Source: Chryseobacterium gleum (GTDB lineage: Bacteria; Bacteroidota; Bacteroidia; Flavobacteriales_D; Sanyastnellaceae). Taken from it: a DNA stretch of 12,265 nt. The DNA lies in the NCBI GenBank assembly GCA_945878835.1, contig CAMCUG010000024.1, forward strand, positions 1 through 12,265, read 5' to 3'. Below, in pieces: positions 1-6,827 of the stretch; position 1 is the stretch's first letter; every line of letters begins with the position of its first letter. A program made the position numbers and the translations under genes. The notes below the pieces were generated by a model that did not search any database, had not been told where the DNA came from, and worked only from the letters and a program-made list of their open reading frames with translations.

Positions 1-123
1 ACCTTTGGTATCAATTTTATTCAAAGGAATTTCCTCATGGTCATTTCCAACAAAAACCCCTTCTTCACTAATTGAAGTAACCATTAACTCTTGAATGGTG
101 CCCGGACTCAAATAATCTGTCAT
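1..123 (-). CDS. Partial CDS, N-terminal 41 codons of an unrecognised protein (possibly S1-like)
   Basis: An open frame runs from an ATG at 123-121 to the left window edge without a stop, giving 41 residues that begin MTDYLSPGTIQELMV and continue with SEEGVFVGNDHEEIPL. The pattern of short hydrophobic strands, with a glycine turn before a valine-rich strand, resembles the first half of a small beta-barrel such as the S1-like domain that opens CvfB-type RNA-binding proteins. The similarity is weak and I do not assign a function. No signal peptide is visible, so the product is probably cytoplasmic. It is transcribed divergently from the surface-protein gene that starts at 225, across a 101 bp gap. 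The frame and A-rich leader make it likely to be a real gene. The identity is open because most of the protein lies outside the window. Confidence 0.55.
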   Translation of the reverse strand, partial: MTDYLSPGTIQELMVTSISEEGVFVGNDHEEIPLNKIDTKG

Positions 124-198
124 AATGCAAAGTAAGAGCACAACCGCTAAATTTAAGGCTTTTTCGCGATTTAGTTTTCAGACTTCGCTTGTTCGTGT

Positions 199-206
199 TA
201 CATTTG
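199..206 (+). promoter_or_regulatory. Bacteroidota -7 promoter element TACATTTG for the T9SS surface protein
   Basis: TACATTTG matches the Bacteroidota sigma factor consensus TAnnTTTG at every fixed position. A poor TTTC match to the -33 TTTG element lies at 176-179, with 19 bp between them. The element ends 18 bp before the ATG at 225, so transcription would start about 10-15 nt ahead of the start codon. The assignment is by consensus only. Confidence 0.5.
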
Positions 207-224
207 AGGCACTAATCCTGAGCC

Positions 225-1862
225 ATGAAATCTTTTTTACTCGCAGCGTCATTTATTCTTTTCACTACCATCAGCAGTTACTCGCAGTGCGCTGCTGGCG
301 AGACTTCCGTGACATTCGTTATGCACACCGATGCATGGGCCTATGAGAACTACTGGCAGTTAAACCTAGCAGGAACGGGATGTACAGACATGCCTTTGGC
401 GGAGGGTGCGAATCTAAATGTTGGCTGCGCTGGAACTGAATCGGCGAACAGTGCAAACGGCTATGCAGACAACACTGTTATTACTGAAGGACCTTTTTGT
501 TTGACGAATAACACCGATTATGAATTGATCTATCTCGATTCTTATGGCGATGGAGGATTGGTGATTGAAGTCTTTGAAAACGGCGCATTGACGCACGTAT
601 ACGTCGGAGGTGGTAATGGTAACACTTGGACTTTTACAATCGGCGTCAGCAATGCTCCTGCCTACGACAGTCCTTGCAGCGCATTGGAACTTACAGCGGA
701 CGGCCCTTCTTTATTGTTGAACAATACTGATGCGATTGCTGGATTTGGTGAACTTGCTCCCGCCGGTTTAGATTGCGGTGCATACGGATTTTGGTGTGAG
801 GGAAACTCAACCAATTCTATTTGGGCGAAATTCATTCCAACGACCAATACAACTTCATTTGAAGTGACGACATGTAACCCTGGAACAAGCACTGATTCTC
901 AAATAGCGATTTACAAAGTAACAGACTGTTCGAATTTCGCGACGTTCGATTTAATTAGTTCGAATGACGATATGATAGGCGGATGCTCGGCTGGAGAACT
1001 TTACGCTTCTCAAACTTACACCTCTTGCCTAGAAGCTGGGCAATTGTATTTGATTCAGATCGACGGTTGGGAAGGTGCTGTGGGAGATATTGAATTGTCG
1101 GTACACACATACAGCAGCTCAATTTCTTGGGATGCATTGGTAAACGGAATTTCCTGTCCATTAGATAAAGGTGAAACGGGAGATGGCAGTGTGTTTCCTT
1201 ATAGCGTTGGTGCGGGCGCAAACTTCAGTTCGGTTTGGACTGGACCAAATGGTTTCACGTCTACCGATCAATATTTGGAAAACGTGGACCCAGGAACGTA
1301 CACATTAACAGCAACGGCAGGATGCGGAGAAGTTCATATAGAAACATTCGATATCGTTCAACCTGAGCCATGGATGGTCACAACAAATATTATTCTTCCT
1401 GATTGCGATTTAGATAACGACGCGAGTATTGAAGTGAATTTAGCTGGCGCAACTGCTCCTTATGAATTTGCTTGGAACGATGCTTCCGGAACGCCTATTG
1501 GAGTTGACAATCCGTTAACCGGAATTGGAATTGGAACATACAACATGTCCATTACAGATGATAACAATTGCACTTACAACTACACATTCAACATTGCAGA
1601 TTGTGTTGGTGTTGAAGAACTTTTGCAGGCTACTATAAACGTCTTTCCTAATCCATCGAAAGGGGCATTTACGTTCACACATGCGTCATTCAAAAATGCA
1701 ACTTGGAGTCTCTTTGATATATCGGGAAAAATGATTCATTCGGAGAGAATTGCATCAGGTAGCACTTCCACTTTCGTGAATGTAAATGTTCCTTCGGGCG
1801 TTTATTCTTTGCGCATTGTTGCTGAAGATATCCAGCTTCAGAAGAGTGTTGTTGTGGAATAA
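225..1862 (+). CDS. T9SS-exported multi-domain surface protein with PPC-like and SprB-like modules
   Basis: A 545-residue exported protein. Residues 1-20 are a signal peptide (one Lys, a hydrophobic stretch, then SSYS before Q21). Residues about 28-140 form a beta-rich module with paired cysteines and the motif YLDSYGDGG. Residues about 148-295 look like the pre-peptidase C-terminal (PPC)-type beta-sandwich common in Bacteroidota exoproteins, including SIWAKF near 208 and the strand LYLIQIDGWEG. Two SprB/PKD-like repeats follow, at about 310-380 (VWTGPNGF, then LENVDPGTYTLTAT) and 383-465 (GIGTYNMSITDDNNC). Residues 473-545 are a type A T9SS sorting domain: it opens VFPNPSKG, has SLFDISGKMI in the middle and ends with SGVYSLRIV and a short final strand. 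No catalytic motif is visible, so an adhesive or scaffolding role at the cell surface is the inference. A -7 promoter element lies just upstream. The gene converges on ltaE with a 17 bp gap and no visible terminator hairpin. Confidence 0.9.
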   Translation: MKSFLLAASFILFTTISSYSQCAAGETSVTFVMHTDAWAYENYWQLNLAGTGCTDMPLAEGANLNVGCAGTESANSANGYADNTVITEGPFCLTNNTDYELIYLDSYGDGGLVIEVFENGALTHVYVGGGNGNTWTFTIGVSNAPAYDSPCSALELTADGPSLLLNNTDAIAGFGELAPAGLDCGAYGFWCEGNSTNSIWAKFIPTTNTTSFEVTTCNPGTSTDSQIAIYKVTDCSNFATFDLISSNDDMIGGCSAGELYASQTYTSCLEAGQLYLIQIDGWEGAVGDIELSVHTYSSSISWDALVNGISCPLDKGETGDGSVFPYSVGAGANFSSVWTGPNGFTSTDQYLENVDPGTYTLTATAGCGEVHIETFDIVQPEPWMVTTNIILPDCDLDNDASIEVNLAGATAPYEFAWNDASGTPIGVDNPLTGIGIGTYNMSITDDNNCTYNYTFNIADCVGVEELLQATINVFPNPSKGAFTFTHASFKNATWSLFDISGKMIHSERIASGSTSTFVNVNVPSGVYSLRIVAEDIQLQKSVVVE

Positions 1863-1879
1863 AAATCTCCTTCGTCTAA

Positions 1880-2902
1880 TTACAAGCTCTCAAGCTTCTT
1901 TATCAACTCCTGAACCTGTTCCGCAGAAACATTTCTGTGAAAGACAAAGCGAAGCCATACCGGTCCGAAAGGGAAACACTTGATTCCCAAAGGAGTTAAT
2001 TTCTCTATCATCTCGGCTGAAGAATTACTTGTAGGTCTCCAAATAACAATGTTCGTCTCAACAGGCATAATTTCGGCGCAATAGGGCATTGCACTCAAAA
2101 CACTTCCGATGGCTTTCGCATGCGCGTGATCTTCATGCAAGCGGAATCTCTCAACTTGAATGGCATGCAAACCAGCTGCAGCAAGGAATCCAGCTTGACG
2201 CATTCCTCCGCCCATGGTTTTTCTACGGCGACGTGCCTTCAGAATAAAATCCTTCGATCCCACCAAGAAACTTCCAACCGGAGCTGCAAGTCCTTTGCTT
2301 AAACACACACTTATTGAGTCATAAGCCTTCGCATATTCTGCCGGACTCATCTTAGTTTCTTCCAACGCATTGAACAATCGCGCACCATCACAATGCAAAG
2401 CCATTCCATTCGCTTTACACACTTCCTGAATTTTCAAAATTTCATTGAAATCCCAAATGGCTCCTCCGCCTTTGTTAACGGTATCTTCCGTGCAGACTAA
2501 GGAAGTATTCGGCAAATGAACGTCTGCTCTGTTGTTAATGTTCGCCTTCACTTGTTCTGCCGTGAACATGCCACGAGGGCCGTCTAACAGACGAACAGAA
2601 CTACCGCTATTCAATGCAATTCCTCCACCTTCATAGATATAGACGTGTGCTATGTTGCTGCAAATCACCTCATCGCCTGGACGAGTATGAATATTAATAG
2701 CAATCTGATTCGACTGCGTTCCACTGGTGCAAAACAGCGCGGCTTCCATGCCGAACAACTCCGCTGCATAAGTTTCCAATGCATTTACTGTAGGATCTTC
2801 TCCGAACACATCGTCGCCCACTTGCGCCTCGAACATGGCCTTTCTCATTTCGTCTGAAGGAACGGTGAACGTGTCACTGCGTAAATCAATTATATTCGCC
2901 AT
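1880..2902 (-). CDS. ltaE: Low-specificity L-threonine aldolase (PLP-dependent)
   Basis: A cytoplasmic fold-type I PLP enzyme that splits L-threonine or L-allo-threonine into glycine and acetaldehyde. The ATG at 2902 gives 340 residues starting MANIIDLRSDT, the family's usual N-terminus. Visible landmarks are VGDDVFGEDPT (28-38), SGTQSNQIA (60-68, phosphate binding), the ring-stacking histidine H86 in AHVYIYEGGG, H129, D172 and R175 in HCDGARLFNA, the Schiff-base lysine K203 in CLSKGLAAPVGS, and R318 near the C-terminus for the substrate carboxylate. All expected catalytic residues are present. The frame is open further upstream, with an ATG at 2914 (adding MNTS) and a GTG at 2938, but the latter would overlap the proposed promoter. 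The 2902 start lies two bases from the divergent peptidase ATG at 2905. The 3' end converges on the T9SS surface-protein gene. Family assignment is secure, while the exact threonine stereopreference cannot be read from sequence. Confidence 0.95.
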   Translation of the reverse strand: MANIIDLRSDTFTVPSDEMRKAMFEAQVGDDVFGEDPTVNALETYAAELFGMEAALFCTSGTQSNQIAINIHTRPGDEVICSNIAHVYIYEGGGIALNSGSSVRLLDGPRGMFTAEQVKANINNRADVHLPNTSLVCTEDTVNKGGGAIWDFNEILKIQEVCKANGMALHCDGARLFNALEETKMSPAEYAKAYDSISVCLSKGLAAPVGSFLVGSKDFILKARRRRKTMGGGMRQAGFLAAAGLHAIQVERFRLHEDHAHAKAIGSVLSAMPYCAEIMPVETNIVIWRPTSNSSAEMIEKLTPLGIKCFPFGPVWLRFVFHRNVSAEQVQELIKKLESL

Positions 2903-2904
2903 AG

Positions 2905-4548
2905 ATGTATTCATTTTTAAATCCGAACAAAAATACACGGAATAGCGCTATTCTCTTTTTTCTGTTGCTTTCATTTTCCATTGGTCTAACAAACATTGCC
3001 TCCGGGCAACAATGGGGATATGTTGTTTTCAAAGACAAAGGCCTTCACGACAATTCCTTTCAAAACAATTTCACTCCAGCCGCAATTGAAAGACGATTTC
3101 TTCAAAACATTGAATGGGATGAAAGGGATGTTCCTGTTTCAGAAGAATATCTTTCTTTGGTTGAACCCTATTCAGACAGCACCTTCGGGACAAGTCGTTG
3201 GCTGAACGCTGCGGTTGTTCGAGCAACAGAGAATAATTGGAATTTCATTTCGAAATTATCGTGTGTCCAAGAAATTGAATGGCTGAAAGAGCAATCACTT
3301 CTTTCAGCTGAATTTCCTATTACACTATACGACAGCTCTTCGGTTCCGACAAACGAAACAACGGAAGCCCGAAATCAACTTGATTTGCTTGAACCCACGG
3401 AATTCAGCGAACGCGAGTTATTCGGGAAGAATACTATTATTGCTATTTTCGACGCTGGATTCTCCAATGCCGACAACGCTGATCATCTTTCGCATTTGTT
3501 CAAGAACAATCAAATCGCAGCCACAAAAGATTTCCTAAACAAAACAGAACAAGTCTATTCCCACTCTATTCACGGAACAGAAGTCCTTACATTTTTGGCT
3601 GGAAAGAACGACTCTGTTCAATTCGGGTTGGCCACAGAAGCAACATACCTCCTAGCGCGAGTAACACCTAACATGGGATTCTTTCGTTTTCTGAACGACG
3701 TTCAATGGATACAAGCGTTGGAATGGGCCGATGAGAAAGGTGCAAGTTTGGTGAACTCTTCACTAAGTTTTACCAATCAACTTTACGAACGAAGAGATTT
3801 AAATGGAAGGACTTGCAAAATTAGTATTGCAGCCAACACCGCTATGGACAAAGGGATTTTAGTCGTGAATGCTGCCGGAAATGAACTTCAAAACAGTTGG
3901 GAAATTATTGGTGCTCCAGCAGATGCCGAACGAATCCTTACCGTTGGATCTGTTGATCCAAAAACAGGATACATTTCTAGTTTCAGTTCAGTTGGTCCAA
4001 CATCCGATGGAAGATTAAAACCCGACGTCTGCGCACCCGGAGAATTGCTTTATCCGGAAGATGGCGAATACAATCGCATTCAAGGAACATCCTTCGCAAC
4101 GCCTCTGGTTTGCGGATTTGCAGCATGTGTGCGCCAACTTCATCCTGAATGGAATACTCAAAAACTTTGGGAAGAAATTCGTAAAAGCGGATCGCTTTAT
4201 CCTTACTTCGACTACGCGCACGGATTCGGAATTCCAAGAGCGAGTTATTTCTTTTTCGAAGGTGACCAAAAACCGAACGTTTATTCGGTTCAGTTTACCT
4301 TAGACAGTTTAAACTGCAATAACGTTTTAACCATCAGCCGATCGGACACTTCAGAAATTCAAGAAAACTATTCTTCTCCAGTCGCCTTCATTCAATTCAT
4401 AAAAGCAACCGGAGAAGTATTTAAGTATAACGTTTCTCGTCCGCATAATAAAGTGATTGCCTCGATTCCCGCTGAAGAATTCAAGGGATGTAAACTTCGT
4501 GTGGTATACGACCGCCACTTCTTCGAAATTCCTATTCCACAGCCATGA
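2905..4548 (+). CDS. Exported S8 (subtilisin-like) serine peptidase
   Basis: A 547-residue secreted protease. Residues 1-34 are a long signal peptide (basic n-region to R12, hydrophobic 15-31, cleavage probably after ASG before QQ). Residues about 36-130 resemble the N-terminal region of Bacteroidota S8 peptidases, with VVFKDKG and TPAAIERR. The catalytic triad is visible: D183 in IIAIFDAGF, H223 in SIHGTEVLTFLAG and S396 in IQGTSFATPLVCG. The oxyanion asparagine is N326 in VNAAGNE. A roughly 100-residue beta-rich C-terminal region follows. Unlike many relatives, it does not end in a recognisable T9SS type A sorting domain, so it may stay in the periplasm or leave by another route. No in-frame ATG lies between 2905 and the signal-peptide core, which supports this start. 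The last codon overlaps the next gene by ATGA (4545-4548), so translation is probably coupled. The promoter must lie inside the divergent ltaE coding sequence. TATATTCG at 2891-2898 is a one-mismatch -7 candidate. Confidence 0.92.
   Translation: MYSFLNPNKNTRNSAILFFLLLSFSIGLTNIASGQQWGYVVFKDKGLHDNSFQNNFTPAAIERRFLQNIEWDERDVPVSEEYLSLVEPYSDSTFGTSRWLNAAVVRATENNWNFISKLSCVQEIEWLKEQSLLSAEFPITLYDSSSVPTNETTEARNQLDLLEPTEFSERELFGKNTIIAIFDAGFSNADNADHLSHLFKNNQIAATKDFLNKTEQVYSHSIHGTEVLTFLAGKNDSVQFGLATEATYLLARVTPNMGFFRFLNDVQWIQALEWADEKGASLVNSSLSFTNQLYERRDLNGRTCKISIAANTAMDKGILVVNAAGNELQNSWEIIGAPADAERILTVGSVDPKTGYISSFSSVGPTSDGRLKPDVCAPGELLYPEDGEYNRIQGTSFATPLVCGFAACVRQLHPEWNTQKLWEEIRKSGSLYPYFDYAHGFGIPRASYFFFEGDQKPNVYSVQFTLDSLNCNNVLTISRSDTSEIQENYSSPVAFIQFIKATGEVFKYNVSRPHNKVIASIPAEEFKGCKLRVVYDRHFFEIPIPQP
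2928..2935 (-). promoter_or_regulatory. Bacteroidota -7 promoter element TATTTTTG for ltaE
   Basis: On the minus strand this reads TATTTTTG, a full match to TAnnTTTG. It ends 25 nt before the ltaE ATG at 2902, or 13 nt before the alternative ATG at 2914. No clear -33 TTTG is present at the usual distance. The element lies inside the signal-peptide coding region of the divergent peptidase gene, so the two transcription units share DNA here. Confidence 0.4.
2941..2952. repeat. Perfect 12 bp palindrome AATAGCGCTATT in the ltaE/peptidase divergent region
   Basis: AATAGCGCTATT is its own reverse complement. It encodes N-S-A-I of the peptidase signal peptide and lies directly upstream of the proposed ltaE -7 element, where the -7/-33 spacer would be. 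It could be an operator for a dimeric regulator, or a chance feature of coding DNA. Only one copy is evident near this site. Confidence 0.35.
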
Positions 4549-5279
4549 GGTACGCGTTGCTTTTTCTTTTTGCTGTTGGCATAACGTTTCAATCAACGGG
4601 ACAAACAATTCTATTTGAATCGACTATCGATTCTGTCATGAAGAGAACGCGAGACTATCGATTGGAAGGTGTTAACATTGACAATTACTCTTCTTTCTAT
4701 TACGAAATTGGAAATTTCATTCCCAACAACAAACACCTTTCAAAAAAGGAAAAACTTGAATTAGGCAGAAGCTTTTCCTGCGGATACACTTTCAAAAAAG
4801 ACCTTGCGGAAATGTCGTCGATTGTCTTTGGTGTTGGGTATTACAGGAGAACGCAACGCTTGAATTCCAACTACCCCAATCGTTCCTTTGAACCCGACAG
4901 CGCCTGGGACCGCGCGAAATACAGCTCTAATGCATTTAACGCGCAAATCCGTTTGCGAAAATATCTTTTGAAGCACGGAAGTCAGACCAACAGCTACCTC
5001 GAATGGTCCTTGGAGGGTTATTATTTTTTGAACGCACGTTATCTCGGAGTTAAAAAATTCGACGATATTAAATTGAAACGCATTGAAAACAATCCGGCGG
5101 GGTTCAATAAATTGCAATATGCCTCTTCAGTCAAAATTAGTTTCAGCACCTTGGCCTTAGGGGTGCGGTATTTTCCTAACGAAATATTTTCAGGTGGAAA
5201 ATACAAGAATGAAGACTACGGAAATTGGAGCATTTACTTCACCGTAAATCTTCCCGGAGACAATAGAAAAAAGAAATAA
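4545..5279 (+). CDS. Exported protein, probable small outer-membrane beta-barrel, function unknown
   Basis: A 244-residue protein with a signal peptide at residues 1-19 (MRYALLFLFAVGITFQSTG, cleavage before QT). The mature part alternates amphipathic strands rich in Tyr and Phe with polar loops: SSFYYEIGNF, SSIVFGVGYYRR, NAFNAQIRLRKYLL, SYLEWSLEGYYFLNARYLG, ISFSTLALGVRYFP and GNWSIYFTVNLPG. This pattern suits a small outer-membrane barrel of roughly eight or more strands, but no named family is recognised. The C-terminus ends in a basic tail (RKKK) rather than on an aromatic strand residue, which is slightly unusual for a barrel. The gene starts inside the stop of the S8 peptidase gene (ATGA overlap), so the two are probably made together and may act together at the envelope. 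It converges on the PD-(D/E)XK gene with only 3 bp between stop codons. Confidence 0.75.
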   Translation: MRYALLFLFAVGITFQSTGQTILFESTIDSVMKRTRDYRLEGVNIDNYSSFYYEIGNFIPNNKHLSKKEKLELGRSFSCGYTFKKDLAEMSSIVFGVGYYRRTQRLNSNYPNRSFEPDSAWDRAKYSSNAFNAQIRLRKYLLKHGSQTNSYLEWSLEGYYFLNARYLGVKKFDDIKLKRIENNPAGFNKLQYASSVKISFSTLALGVRYFPNEIFSGGKYKNEDYGNWSIYFTVNLPGDNRKKK

Positions 5280-5282
5280 TAT

Positions 5283-5732
5283 TTATTGAATGAACCTCCA
5301 TTCGGCAGCTTCGGCATGCCACTTACCTGTTCCCGTATCGCTATTAACTTCACACAAAGCGTGTTCATGTCCGTTCGAAATAAATAACCATGGCGCCTTC
5401 AAAACAGAATTGTATCTGAGTGTTTGACATAAAACGGCCTCTTCAATTTTAACCGTAGGCGCCTTGAATTCGGCTATGAGCAAAGGAAATGCCTCGCGTG
5501 TATAGAGCACCAAATCGGCTCTTCGTTTCATTCCGTGAAAAACAACCTCGGTCTCAACACCTATTCTTCCCTTTGGAAAATTCAAATCGTGAATAAAAAA
5601 ATGAATGGCATGTTGACGAACGAATTCTTCGGGGGTAAGGGCTACCCATTTGTTACGAACAATGTCCCACACTTCACGCGAGGATTCACCGCGAATGCGG
5701 AACGAATAAGAGGGAAATTGGAAATTGAGCAT
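5283..5732 (-). CDS. Solitary HsdR N-terminal-like PD-(D/E)XK nuclease-fold protein
   Basis: A 149-residue cytoplasmic protein matching the HsdR N-terminal (type I restriction enzyme R protein, N-terminal) nuclease fold as a stand-alone domain. The core motif is readable: E60 in GVETEVV, D73 in RRADLVLYT, E88 and K90 in LLIAEFKAP, and Q103 with Y107 in QTLRY, which matches the QxxxY element of RecB-like nucleases. All residues expected for Mg-dependent DNA cleavage are therefore present. It has no helicase domain, and no hsdM or hsdS gene is nearby, so it is not a complete restriction system. Proteins of this type are, from general knowledge, commonly annotated in Bacteroidota, often near holA, which is the divergent neighbour here (84 bp apart). 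That points to a conserved housekeeping or DNA-repair role, but this is inference. The start ATG at 5732 gives the usual MLNFQFPSYSFRIR-type N-terminus. Confidence 0.85.
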   Translation of the reverse strand: MLNFQFPSYSFRIRGESSREVWDIVRNKWVALTPEEFVRQHAIHFFIHDLNFPKGRIGVETEVVFHGMKRRADLVLYTREAFPLLIAEFKAPTVKIEEAVLCQTLRYNSVLKAPWLFISNGHEHALCEVNSDTGTGKWHAEAAEWRFIQ

Positions 5733-5802
5733 AAAATTCAGTTGTGCAAATTAGTGTATATTTTTCAAGATTGAAATGTTGGGCTTCGACAAGACTATTC
5801 CC

Positions 5803-5810
5803 GATATTTG
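5803..5810 (+). promoter_or_regulatory. Possible weak -7 promoter element GATATTTG for holA
   Basis: GATATTTG differs from TAnnTTTG at one fixed position and ends 6 nt before the ATG at 5817, so transcripts starting here would be almost leaderless. The match is weak and the true promoter may be elsewhere in the 84 bp divergent gap, for example near the TATATTTT run around 5757. Confidence 0.2.
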
Positions 5811-5816
5811 CAAGAC

Positions 5817-6827
5817 ATGGAACACTCGCTAATCATTCGTGACATTCAAATGGGCAACACTGCCCCTGTCTATCTTTTGCACGGCGAAGAGGCGTTCTTT
5901 ATAGATCTTATTGCAGATGCCATTGAAGATAAAATTCTCGATGAAAGTGAGAAGGCGTTTGGTCTAACTGTTTGTTATGGAAAAGATTCAAATCTAGAAT
6001 CCATTATTTCCATGGCGAGGAGTTTCCCTATGATGGGAAACAAGCAAGTGATTATCGTGCGCGAGGCCCAAGATCTAAAATGTTGGAAGAAAGAAGAGTT
6101 GTACAAATGCTTGCTTAATTATCTTGAAACTCCTACGCAAAGTACGGTTCTGGCATTTTGTCATAAAAACGGAAAAGTCGATGGTCGTTCTTCTATTTTC
6201 AAAACGTTAAAGACCAAAGCGAAAACCTTTGAATCGCTGACCATTAAAGAAAATCAGCTACCCAATTGGGTTCAGAATATTGTGAAAGACCAGGGCCTTG
6301 TAATTCGCGGAACTGCAACACAATTGCTCGCCGATTACTTAGGTTCAGACCTTCACAAACTCACCAATGAAATTTCGAAGCTCAGTATCGTTTTGAATCC
6401 TGGCGAGGAAATCACCACTCAAATTATTCAAGATCACATTGGGATTTCCAAAGACTTCAACGTTTGGGAATTGCAAACGGCACTCATTCGCAAAGACGTT
6501 ATGAAAGCGAATCAGATTATTAACTTCTTCGAGAAAAACCCGAAAGATCATCCGTTGTTTCAAATCATTCCTGCACTGTATAGCTTTTTTGCTAAGCTGT
6601 GTGTCATTCAAAACAGCACCAACAAAGACGTTGCATACAAAGAATTGGGCGTTAATTATTATGCCGCTCAGAATTATAAAGAAGGAGAAAAGAATTATTC
6701 ACCAGGGAAATCTGAACGCATAATAAAATACTTTAGAGATGCAGACGAGCAGCTCAAAGGATTAAAGGGAAACAGCATGACGCACGGCGACATTATGCGT
6801 GAGTTGGTTTTTAAAATAATGCACTAG
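5817..6827 (+). CDS. holA: DNA polymerase III subunit delta
   Basis: The delta subunit of the clamp loader, which opens the beta sliding clamp during DNA replication. From the ATG at 5817 it is 336 residues, the normal family length. The N-terminal signature APVYLLHGEEAFFIDLIADAI and the following MARSFPMMGNKQVIIVREAQDL are typical of Bacteroidota delta. A helical middle region includes LADYLGSDLHKLTNEISKLSI, a position where delta proteins characteristically have G-D-L..L-x-E-I/L-x-K-L. The C-terminal collar domain contains FNVWELQTALIRKD and ends with a basic helix. A TTG at 5808 in the same frame could add three residues, but the ATG is preferred because it gives the usual length and N-terminus. 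Its TAG stop overlaps the TAG of the convergent glycosylasparaginase gene in a shared CTAG. It lies outside the envelope-related gene run and is most likely a separate transcription unit. Confidence 0.95.
   Translation: MEHSLIIRDIQMGNTAPVYLLHGEEAFFIDLIADAIEDKILDESEKAFGLTVCYGKDSNLESIISMARSFPMMGNKQVIIVREAQDLKCWKKEELYKCLLNYLETPTQSTVLAFCHKNGKVDGRSSIFKTLKTKAKTFESLTIKENQLPNWVQNIVKDQGLVIRGTATQLLADYLGSDLHKLTNEISKLSIVLNPGEEITTQIIQDHIGISKDFNVWELQTALIRKDVMKANQIINFFEKNPKDHPLFQIIPALYSFFAKLCVIQNSTNKDVAYKELGVNYYAAQNYKEGEKNYSPGKSERIIKYFRDADEQLKGLKGNSMTHGDIMRELVFKIMH

Noticed and set aside
125..346. A 73-codon plus-strand frame covering the divergent promoter region and the start of the surface-protein gene.
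   Set aside because: It overlaps the start of the 225 gene in another frame and runs through the -7 element. The composition is low in plausible protein features, so it is not a gene.
225..1862. A gliding-motility adhesin (SprB itself).
   Set aside because: The two SprB-like repeats are a common module in T9SS cargo. The protein is far shorter than SprB, and no sprB-associated gene lies nearby.
1863..1879. A bidirectional terminator between the surface-protein gene and ltaE.
   Set aside because: The 17 bp gap contains no inverted repeat with a U-tract on either strand.
2903..2938. An N-terminal extension of ltaE starting at GTG 2938.
   Set aside because: The extension contains the proposed -7 element, and family members begin close to IDLRSDT. 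The start at 2902 (or 2914) is more credible.
4761..5117. A 118-codon open frame on the minus strand inside the beta-barrel gene.
   Set aside because: It is wholly antisense to a gene with a signal peptide and coherent barrel-like strands. Its translation has no recognisable motif and no start context, so it is a frame shadow.
5283..5732. A type I restriction-modification locus.
   Set aside because: Only the HsdR N-terminal-like nuclease domain is present. There is no helicase, methylase or specificity gene in the window, so it is not a defence system on this evidence.
5808..5816. A TTG start for holA three codons upstream of the ATG.
   Set aside because: ATG at 5817 gives the usual N-terminus and length, and the TTG falls within the candidate -7 sequence.
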